DNA of 64,000 nt from assembly GCA_001683735.1 (NCBI GenBank), contig LUGG01000007.1:1736001-1800000 (forward strand), read 5' to 3'. The notes beneath the pieces are model-generated. The model ran no database searches. It worked only from the letters and a program-made list of their open reading frames with translations, and was not told where the DNA came from. Source of the stretch: Grifola frondosa (taxonomy: Eukaryota > Basidiomycota > Agaricomycetes > Polyporales > Grifolaceae). The position numbers and the translations under genes were made by a program. Each line of letters opens with the position of its first letter. Positions within the stretch are counted from its first letter, which is position 1. Below, one piece after another: positions 32,901 to 41,687 of the stretch.

Positions 32901-35566
32901 CCGAAGACTGGCGTTGTTGACGAGGAAAAGGGAGGCAGTAATGGCCTAGCCTTGACGAATACCACGGAGTCCACCGTTGCCCGACGGACATTTAACGATC
33001 ATGTAGGCAAGGTCAGCGAGACCTTTTCTTTCCAGAACATATGCTACACTGTGCCCATGGGTGGTGGTGCCGAGCGACGTTTGCTGGATGACGTCTCCGG
33101 ATATGTCGTACCGGGAAAGCTGCTCGCTCTTGTGGGCGAATCTGGCGCGGGGAAGGTCAGTCCACATCAACGCAATGCTGAGCGCAGGTCTCACATATTT
33201 GCAGACAACGCTGCTGAACGTTTTAGCTCACCGAGTCAAAATCGGCGTCATTACAGGAGACTGTTACTTAGGCGGCAATCCTCTTCCTTCGGACTTTCAG
33301 GCGCAAGCGTGAGTTGCAAAGACACATGACAATCGTCAAAATCGACCTAATCGTCGCCTTCAGTGGCTATTGTCAGCAGATGGATGTTCACTTGCCTGCT
33401 GCCTCGGTTCGAGAGGCACTTTTATTCTCCGCGAAGCTTCGTCAACCTAGATCAGTTTCAGCTGCAGAAAGGGAAGCTTAGTGAGTGGTGAACCCTGTAA
33501 AAGCCGATAAAAGCCGACCAGTTTGCTTAAATTTTTCATTCTTCATAGTGTCGAGCTGTGTCTCAAGATGTGTGGTCTTGCAAAATATGCCGATGCTATA
33601 GTCGGTACTCTAAACATAGAGTTCCGCAAGCGTACGACGATCGCCGTTGAGCTTGTCGCGAAGCCATCTCTCATTTTCGTAGATGAACCGACCACAGGCC
33701 TCGACTCTCGGAGCGCATGGGCTATTCTACAATTCTTGCGGGAACTTGCAGATCATGGCCAGGCGATCGTATGCACGTGCGTACAGCATCTCATTTGCAC
33801 TCTCGTCTAAGCTGATGCTCCTTGTCGCCAGAATCCATCAACCTTCCGCAGAACTTTTTCAAGCAAGTGTCCGAGCTCGTTGCTGAATATGCAAGTGCTA
33901 ATTACTGCCTGATAGACATTTGATAGCCTGCTCTTATTGCGGAAAGGCGGACAGACTGTGTATTACGGGGACTTGGGTCATAATTGTTCTACGCTGCTCA
34001 GCTACTTTGAACGAAATGGTGCGCGTCATTGTGGTGACAGGGAGAATCCGTAAGTCGCACTACGATATGGCTTTATCGGTGAAAGCTCATTTGTCGCTTC
34101 AGAGCGGAATACATGTTGGAAGTCGTTGGTGCAGGTGCCACGGCGACCACGACGATGGACTGGCATGAGATCTGGGCTGGATCGCCCGAAGCACAGAAAG
34201 TGCAAGCCAATCTCGATAACCTCCTCGTCGAGGGCCGCAAGCACCACCGGTGGAAGCGAAGTCCGAGGAGAAGTACGCAACGACTTGGGGATATCAGCTG
34301 ACGACATTGTTGCAGCGGAACTTCCAAAGTCATTGGAGGGACCCTACGTACATTGCAGCGAAACTGGCGTTGAACGTCGTCGGGGGTCTTCTCGTCGGAT
34401 TCACATTCTTCAAGTCGAAATACACTATTCAGGGAACGCAGAATCAGCTCTTCGTGAGGGTTGCTTTCTGCAGAACCTCTTCATATAGCTAATGCATTCT
34501 TCCTAGGCTATTTTCATTTCCACTGTACAAAGTATCGCCCTTGCCCATCAGCTAGAAGTAGCCTTCCTTGAGATACGTAGCATCTACGAGATTCGGGAGC
34601 GTTACAGTCGCATGTACAGTTGGACGGCGTTGGTGACCGCTCAGCTCCTGGTTGAGGTACCGTGGAACATTCTTGGATCGTCGCTTTTCTTCCTATGTTG
34701 GTACTGGACGGTGGGCTTCCCCACCAGTCGTGGCGGTTTCGTCTATTTCATGTTGGGTATTGTGTGGCCACTGTACTATACTACTATGGCGAGGTACGTC
34801 TGTCATAGTTGGTCTTGTGGTAGCTGAGCTAAATGACTGAATACTAGGCTGTTGCTGCAATGTCTCCCGATGCCGAGATTGCTGGTCTCATATTCGGTTT
34901 CCTCGTGTCCTTTATCATTATATTGTCAGTATATGAACCTCATTCCGTAGCGCACAACTCAACTGTTTCCTGTAGTAACGGTGTATTGCAACCGTTCCGT
35001 CTGCTTGGATGGTGGAAGTGGATGTATCATGTATCTCCTTTCACATATCTCATCGAAGCTCTCCTTGGTGAAGGTACGTGTCTGCTGCTACTCGAATGTG
35101 TGCAATGGTCTGACGTGCGTTCTTCAGCTACCGGGAGAGCGAATATTACATGTTCCGCGGTGGAGCTCGTCACGATCGAGCCTCCTTCAGGACAGACTTG
35201 CCTGCAATACATGGAACCGTTCATATCCACTGCGGGCGGCTATATAACAAACCCCACCGATACTGCTAGCTGTCACTATTGTTTCTTCGCCACTACGGAT
35301 GCGTTCCTGGAGACGAACTTCAACATACTGTATTCTCACCACTGGAGAGACTTCGGCCTCTTGTTTGTTTACATTGGCTTCAATGTGCGTCGCATTCCAT
35401 CTATTGTCCTAGAGGTTGATTAAGTTTTTTTGCACAGACCTTTGCCACGTATTTCTTCACCTACATCTTCCGTATTCGTACGGAGAGTTATCTCCATCGG
35501 CTATGGCGCCGTGCTGCTGCTCGCATGGCTTCAAAACAACCCAAACCGGAACCGGATGCCTCATGA
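29929..35566 (+). CDS. PDR-type full ABC transporter (ABCG family)
   Basis: A plasma-membrane multidrug or lipid exporter of the pleiotropic drug resistance family, order (NBD-TMD)x2, roughly 1400 aa over many short introns. The N-terminal tail [12 protein letters not shown] leads to [16 protein letters not shown]1 has [10 protein letters not shown] (Cys for the Walker A Lys, normal for PDR NBD1) and signature [16 protein letters not shown]1 ([21 protein letters not shown]) is followed by the PDR linker. NBD2 has GESGAGK, split by an intron from TTLLNVL, then [20 protein letters not shown] and [19 protein letters not shown]2 includes [19 protein letters not shown], and the gene ends [20 protein letters not shown] near 35566. 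The ATG at 29929 is chosen because the frame upstream begins with GTG, not ATG. One intron (33863-33915) is GC-AG. One-base frame changes lie near 31238, 31355 and 34249, the first and last at short G runs. Confidence 0.95.
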
Positions 35567-36599
35567 TTCGGATCACCTCTACATCTCTATAGACTAAATC
35601 ATTGTATGATGATGCTTCACGACTTGATGTAGCTTTCACCCTAATGTAGTCTCTGACGCGGAAGTTCAGATACCCCAAATTGGACATCGCATTGTCATTG
35701 TTGTTGTTATTCACGCAAGCATCAGCAAAATCCAGATATGTCTAATTTCGTCTTAAATCATCTAAATACATCTGAGACATCTTAAATTAAGATCAGTGAG
35801 ACATACAGAGCTGTCAGACAATCGAGACAGTCCAGACGAAAAATTATCAGACAATCTCAGAGTATTAAGAGACCTCAAAGAGCACTCATAGCAACCAGAG
35901 AATTTCCGGTACTTGTCAGTTTAAATATTCTTGACCATCTTGTTGATCTTAGCAACTTCGTTGGTAGTCGTTTTCGTCTGTATCCTCTCAATTGTCTTGA
36001 CTTCAACCGAGCAGACCCAGAAGACCTCACAGACCATTAAGAAAAGGTACTTGCCCGTTTGCGCTCCCGCTCCTGGACATCTTCGAGGGTTCCGCTCGAG
36101 CCCCTCCGCAACTGCTTGCATGTGAACCAAGCATCCGCGATCCGATCCCCGCAGCTCCGTCTGATGCCACGGACACACGGTGCCCAAACAATCTTGTCAT
36201 AGTAATCGTCTCCGCTCCACCCGCACACAGTCTCATCCTCATCCGCATCCACCACATGTAGCCGTGCGCTAAGCTCGCTCAGCCCACCGAGCTGCATGCC
36301 TGTAGGACTTCGTGAGCTCATCTCGCCCTCATGCTCCGAGCTCCGGGTTGCATTCCGTGCTTAGATCACATCCCCTTCCGCGCTCATCGATTACTGTGCT
36401 TGCACTTGTACGAGATCATCCTCACGCTGGGCGCCGAACTCGCCAGACCAGTTGGTCATGGTGGACAGTGCGGGGCGTGAGCGTGGATGAGTCGTGCGTG
36501 CATGGGTACAGGCACGAGCACAGGCCAGGTATGCGGTGTGGCCGGAAAACCGAAGCAAGAAATGAGGAGACTCAAAACGTCGACCAGTGTGGCGGCGGA
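35567..36599. other. Scrambled region left of trpC fragment
   Basis: Begins with the transporter 3' flank and a CAGAC-rich tract (about 35735-35920). A minus frame at 36037-36321 reads like protein (GGLSELSARLHVVDADED; DDYYDKIVWAPCVRGIRR) without a family I can name, and could be another gene piece. No intact gene. Confidence 0.4.
35735..35920. repeat. CAGAC/GAGAC-rich irregular repeat tract (left)
   Basis: An AT-rich tract with repeated short words: TCTGAGACATC, GTCAGACAATCGAGACAG, TCCAGACG, TCAGACAATCTCAGAG. The same word set recurs at 39720-40000, on the other side of the trpC/PKS island. Irregular spacing means it is not a simple tandem array. Confidence 0.55.
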
Positions 36600-36873
36600 A
36601 ACCTCGCAGGCGCGGCGGTCGTCTCGGTGCTCACGGAGCCGACGTGGTTCAAGGGCACGCTGCTCAACCTGCGGCTCACGCGGCAGGCGGTCGACAGCTG
36701 CCGCACCGCCCCGCATCCTGCGCAAGGACTTTATCTTCGACGAGTACCAGATCGCGGAGGTGCGCCTGCACGGTGTGGACAGCGTGCTCCTCATCATCGC
36801 GCTGCTCCCCGCGCCGCGCCTGTGCGCGCTGTACGCGTACGCGCAGCCGCTCGGATGGAGCCGCTCGAACGCA
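36600..36873 (+). pseudogene. trpC: Fragment of trpC: indole-3-glycerol-phosphate synthase domain
   Basis: A short piece of the IGPS domain of the fungal trifunctional tryptophan enzyme. One plus frame reads [20 protein letters not shown] and [10 protein letters not shown]. The next frame continues [19 protein letters not shown] and [20 protein letters not shown] up to the family's GMEPL, which needs one more base. Both IGPS core motifs (the substrate-binding TEPTWFKG and catalytic LRKDFI) are present, but only about 90 residues are covered. The glutaminase and PRA-isomerase domains are absent around it. This is a dead fragment in a rearranged GC-rich setting. Confidence 0.85.
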
Positions 36874-37770
36874 GGTGTGGAGCGCGGATGAGAGGTGGCT
36901 GTAGGTATGGGATGCGAGGGGCTCAGTGCAGAGTGCGGGTGATGGGCAGGGAGATGTATGCACATGGCTGGGTGGGTGCGCGAGTGTGGCGATGAATGCG
37001 CATGTGCAGCGCCTGCACCTCCTCGAGGCGCCCGGTGAGGAACTGGGCCGTGGGCGGCGAACACTTGTCGACGCGAATCCGCACGAGGATCTTGCCCAGA
37101 TGCGTGAAGATGCGCGATAAACGACCAAGTGTTCTGCAGACACTCATACGCGCAGACAGGTGTGGACTGCGCGCTAGTCGGTGTCTGCATCTGTGCATCC
37201 ACAGATGTCGCGTGCCGGCGCACAGACGAGGGCATAGACACGGCGCTGCTCACGGATCCCACGGCACAGCGGACTGGAAGAAAGTCTAGCTCGTAGGAGA
37301 CAGGCGAGGAGAGCTCGGACGGCGCATGCGTCCGCGGAGCGCGGGCACATGAGGACAATGGTGAAACAGGGCAGCTTATATGCGGGCGCACCTGGTACTC
37401 ATACGTCGTCACTTCTGTGCCAGGAAAGGACGATGTGCCCCAATCCGATTCAGCGTCGCTGCTCACGCTGATGGGGCACGTGTGCGAGCCCCGCGATGGC
37501 AAGATAGGGAGCTGCAGCCGCGAGCATGGAGCATGGATGGGAGGCAGCCGTGGGTATGGCGTACGAGGGGTGCAGTGCGCGGGGCGGGCATGTACAATGG
37601 GTGCGCGCGGGGTGTGAGCGCGGATAGGCACAGGCATGCAGTGCAGTGTGGTGGGGGGGCAGGCGTGGAGCGTGGACGAGACGTGACCGTCGGAATAAGG
37701 TGCGAGGGGTGCAGTGCGGGGCACGGGCGATGGGCGCAGGCATGTACGCTCGTAGGGATATGTAGAGGTG
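36870..37770. repeat. Degenerate GC-rich repeats (about 85-nt unit)
   Basis: Three recognisable copies start near 36870, 37526 and 37668. Each has a GTGGAGCG- or GAGCATGGATG-like opening, a core like GGTATGGGATGCGAGGGG or GGTGCGAGGGGTGCAGTGC, then a GCGGGTGATGGGC- or GCGGGCATGTACAATG-like tail. Minus-strand translations give similar Pro/His/Cys-rich peptides in all copies, which produces long spurious frames. Between the copies a minus segment near 37130-37000 (LGRLSRIFTHLGKILVRIRV) looks coding but is unassigned. Confidence 0.55.
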
Positions 37771-38279
37771 ACAGACCAGGTAAGGAAGGCCAACCGATGG
37801 AGACCAAGAGCAAGTAGATGGTGGAAGGTCACGGAGACACGCCTGAGAGCCAAGGTATGACAGCAAGGCCATGGGGAGGAGGCTGTCGTGGAGGTGGAAG
37901 TGGACTCAAATGTGATGCGGCAGCGTGCACTGAACGCCAGAACTGAGAAGTTCGAAGCGCGCAAGTTCAAGTTCAACTTCGTTCGATATTCTCACGCTCA
38001 CTCACCTTTAACACAAACCTTGGGCTGCATCGCGGACCTCGTTTGTTCCTTCACTCTCCCGCTTTTCGTCATTGATAGTTTCTCCTATTAGGATCTCGCT
38101 GTTTTTCCACTGGCCTTACGGACGTTGCATACTCCAGCACCACACAGCGCAAGCACTTCCAGCACTGCGTGATAGTCACTGGCCGCTCCGCCGTGTCGCT
38201 CCTCGGGAACCTGCGTGACACGCAGATCGCGGAGGTCATGCCACAGAAGGGTGGGGAGCAGGCGAAGGTGGTGTTGCGT

Positions 38280-39725
38280 TCAGCGGGCGGGTGGGCAGTA
38301 TGTCGGGATGGGCGCGGAGCTAGGGAGAGGTGGATGTGGAGAGCGCGGAGGCGTTTCAAGCGTTCCGGAGCATGGTGTTCGTGCTCGAGCATGCACTTGC
38401 GTCGCTTTGGATCGAGTGGGGCGTGAAGCCTGATGCCGTGGCGGGCCATAGGTGTGTTTCTGTGTTTTTTGGACTTCGGATAAGGTAGCTTGTGGGCGAT
38501 ACAGTCTTGGTGAGTACGCGGCCCTGGTCACCGCCGGGGTGCTGAAACCAGATGATGCGCTGCGGCTGGTCGCTGTGCGTGGCCCGAATTCACGACTGTC
38601 GCAGCGTGCATCGAGATCGGTCCGCACCCCACGATGCTCCCAATGCCGCGCTGCCTCCAGGGACGCGCCGGAATACCTCTGCTCCTCCCCTCGCTGCGCA
38701 AGGACGCCTCCGACTTCGCCATGCTCTGAGCTGCCCTCGCTGGGCTGTACGCGCTCCCCGTCGCCAATGACATCGCGCGGCGCAAGGTCTTCAACGCCCT
38801 CGCGCCTACAGCGCATCTCGTGGACCTCCCGCTATATCCTTTCACTGACACGTGCTATTTGGTGACCTTCGGAGCACGCCCCGCAGGCTGCTGCCGCGCT
38901 CGCTCTGACACTCCCCAAGCCCCGCTCTTCCCTGCTTGACTCCTGTGTTGGCATGCCCTCTGCAGAGGGCATCGACGGTGTATTTGAGACGCCTATCAGC
39001 CAACTGGCAGACCTCGTTGAGGGCCACAAGATGTCTAGCTTCGCGTTGTGCCCAGCCTCATTTTACCACGAACTCACGGCGGCTGGCGCGCAGCATGTGC
39101 TCGAACACCTTGCGCGCATGCCAGCGGACGCGGTACTCGACCTCGCCGGGATCACCTACTCGACATGCTCGTCTACTCTCCGGCTGTCGGCGCCCGGTAC
39201 GCACGAACATCACACTCAACGCATCTGGCGAGAGGTACGCTTACACATTTAGCATCAGCTCGTATACTACAGGCAGCGAACGCCAACCGCACTGCACAGG
39301 CGTCTTCGACGTCAGAGGCAGCTCGGAGCGCACGTCGAAGCTTACGCTCGCGAGCACGATGGTCGAGTGGCCAGCAGGCCATGCTCGACTCCCACGCTGC
39401 AGAGATGTTCTACATGTGCACAGCGTACGAGCTCGTCTTCTCGCGCATTGTCGCCTACTCACCAATCTTCCACAGCATGAAGCCTATCACCATCCAGGCA
39501 ATGGGATGACGCGTACGCGGTTGTGCAGCTGCCTGTGGCCGCTTCCAAAGGTGCGTACATCATTCACCCGATCTTCATGGACACGCTGCTCCACATTGCG
39601 GGCTCCGTCATCAACTGCAACGCCAGTGCGAACAAGGCGTTCATCTGCACCGGACCACGACGCGCTTTGGCGGCCACTTGTTGGTGCTGATTGCGGAGGT
39701 GCTCTCGGACATTATGTACAAGTAG
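38280..39725 (+). pseudogene. Broken non-reducing polyketide synthase: partial AT and product-template regions
   Basis: A remnant of an iterative NR-PKS. GGQYVGMGAEL and EAFQAFRSMVFVLEHALASL start an acyltransferase domain, and GHSLGEYAAL (catalytic Ser) is intact across a normal short intron ending near 38503. After LRLVAVR (about 38583) the reading jumps to EFTTVAACIEIGPHPTMLPM in another frame, the far end of the AT domain, so roughly 200 residues are missing. The AT-PT linker (HLVDLPLYPFTDTCYLV) and product-template domain follow. The PT has LVEGHKMSSFALCPASFYHE (hot-dog His region) and IIHPIFMDTLLHIAG (catalytic Asp region), with several frame changes. There is no KS, SAT, ACP or TE. Reading ends at a stop near 39725, directly followed by repeat sequence. 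Non-functional. Confidence 0.88.
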
Positions 39726-40000
39726 CTAAATTGTTATCTAGGCAATCTGTAAGCTCTGAGCAGTCTGTATAAATAAATCTTGAGGCTCTATGCCATCTGA
39801 AATCTGAGCTGTGTCTGGACAATCTTATTATTCTGAAGCTCTGAAGCTTCTGCTGAAGACCATCAAGAGGCTTCAGAGCTTTCAGACGATGAGGGCTTAT
39901 GAAACCTCTGTAATGTCTGTAATGGTCTGATGGTTCAGACACTCAGACGAAACAGAGTCATTCAGAGCAAATCAGACTGTTTCGAGTTTTGCTGATGAGA
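39720..40000. repeat. TCTGA/TCAGAC-rich irregular repeat tract (right)
   Basis: Repeated words include AAGCTCTGAGCAGTCTG, CCATCTGAAATCTGAGCTG, TTCTGAAGCTCTGAAGC, GGTTCAGACACTCAGACG and AAATCAGACTG. It starts exactly where the PKS remnant stops. TCTGA-sense words dominate the first half and TCAGA-sense words the second, giving a loose inverted layout. Confidence 0.55.
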
Positions 40001-41018
40001 TTGGTCACGATATGTGCTGTACATGGTACCCTACCTTCTATCATGACGTTCAAGCCTGTGCGCATTGTGATTTCTTGTGCAAATTTTCCCCTTCATAAGG
40101 GCATGACACTTTTCATGAGCTATGTCATCAATGCCTGCATAACTCTCGAACTTATGAAACATTGACGCTGAATGCCGGATTGCCGCTTCTACTCGAGTGC
40201 ATCTCATCACATGAAGTCCATCAATTACAGTACTATGTATATTCGCGTTCGTGACATTCTACCTCCCACTATCGAACGCGCCGAAGTTGGCAGGAAGAGG
40301 AACTCGAAGGGTCCCTTATATTCTCACTTTTAATAATCGCAGTTCTAGGAGTATGCAATGCCATTCAGTCGAAGCATGCTAACATCATGCTTGAGATCGT
40401 GGTTAAGATGTTGAAGGCAAGTTGAAGGTGCCTCCGAGTCCGCTCGACTCCCAGTGTATTTCTCCTGGAGTATGATCTGGAGGTAAAACAGCTAAACAAT
40501 TTTTGCGGAAGATCTCGACGTCTTTAAGGACGAGGAAGGAGTACAATACTGAGTGCGGGACTATGATCGCGACTATGCAGGTCCATCCAGAGCAACGACT
40601 GTCTTCCGCGTCTACTACGCACGCCACTTTGGAACATATAGCCGGTGGCATTGAAGAGAGCATGACTGTGCGTCTCCGGTTTCAAAATCAAAAATCTCAA
40701 CATTGACAGTTTGTTTTGAATTTTCAAGATGGCCTCGCGCATCTCAAAACGTTCAGAACGTCCGTCCGAAGTCATATTTGCTTGATTGCGTGGTAAAAAC
40801 TGGCGCCACATGCACATACATACTAAGTAACTATATTACTTACTATCGACGCTTCCGTCCTGGAAACATTGAAAGGAGGTCCAAGGTCTCGCATCCTTCT
40901 TCCGTAAAGTCGCAGATGATCCCTATTCAGATGTCAACCTACGAAATCGCCATCACGCCCTAGTCACACTCTGTCGAGATCACCTCCGCGACCCCGACGC
41001 GCCATCCCAGACGAGGCA
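40001..41018. other. No recognisable gene
   Basis: Short frames on both strands with no family features. It may contain upstream exons of the 41019-41501 frame (GGPRSRIL and DDPYSDVNLRNRHHALVTL are readable near 40875-40970 in changing frames), which would make a small broken gene. Confidence 0.35.
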
Positions 41019-41501
41019 TTGATCGTGATTCGTATATCTCTAGATCAAGTGATCAGCCTCGCAAAAAATTCAGAGTCAAATCTGCCGTCCATTCAGCTCG
41101 TATGCTACTTGATTTCGCGGTACCACAATCCCGTATCTCTGGGGATATTCGTCACCAAGAATTGCGGCTTGCATGACTTGCACGTCTGCCTGGATATAGA
41201 ATACATATACAATGCCGCGGGCAGCATGGACCGAGTCTTGGCTTACGTCGAATCTGCCTCAGTGGCGGATATGTGCGCGAATTGCCGAGATAGTAGCGGG
41301 CGAATGCGTCGGTGGGATGGCATATTGAAACAGAATGACAGAGACGAGACCGCAGCGTCCCAGGATTGGCTCGCTCTCGATCTGGAGAATGACTTGATGG
41401 ATGAAAGAGTGGCAGATTTTGTCCGTCGTTTCTATAAAATTGACACCTCGAGATGGGCTGATAATTCTGTTGGACTCATCTCAGTAGCTTTGTTGTCTTA
41501 G
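41019..41501 (+). CDS. Hypothetical protein, C-terminal exon
   Basis: A 160-codon open frame with balanced protein-like composition (SIQLVCYLISRYHNPVS; ADMCANCRDSSGRMRRWDG; ENDLMDERVADFVRRFYKI). The CxxC pair could bind zinc. I do not recognise the family; the layout faintly resembles C-terminal parts of fungal BTB/POZ proteins, but that is a guess. The apparent start is probably internal because similar-quality sequence lies upstream in other frames. Confidence 0.35.
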   Translation: MIVIRISLDQVISLAKNSESNLPSIQLVCYLISRYHNPVSLGIFVTKNCGLHDLHVCLDIEYIYNAAGSMDRVLAYVESASVADMCANCRDSSGRMRRWDGILKQNDRDETAASQDWLALDLENDLMDERVADFVRRFYKIDTSRWADNSVGLISVALLS

Positions 41502-41687
41502 AGTTAACATGCAGCATGAAGTCGTAGGACAGATTGACTGATAGCTTGCATACATGTCGAGGAACAAATGACGAACGTTCACTAGCTTACACACAGTTCT
41601 CCCACTCGAGGCACACTCATAGAACATACCTTGAATGCAGTTATTTCAACTATCGTCGTGCTACAGAAAGTATGAGAGGGTACGAAC

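Noticed and set aside
36456..37976. 506-codon minus-strand open frame
   Set aside because: Composition is Pro/His/Arg/Cys repeats mirroring GC-rich plus-strand repeats and the trpC fragment; no family features.
38000..39725. Active PKS gene cluster
   Set aside because: KS, ACP and TE are missing, the AT is internally deleted and the PT is frame-broken; only a remnant.
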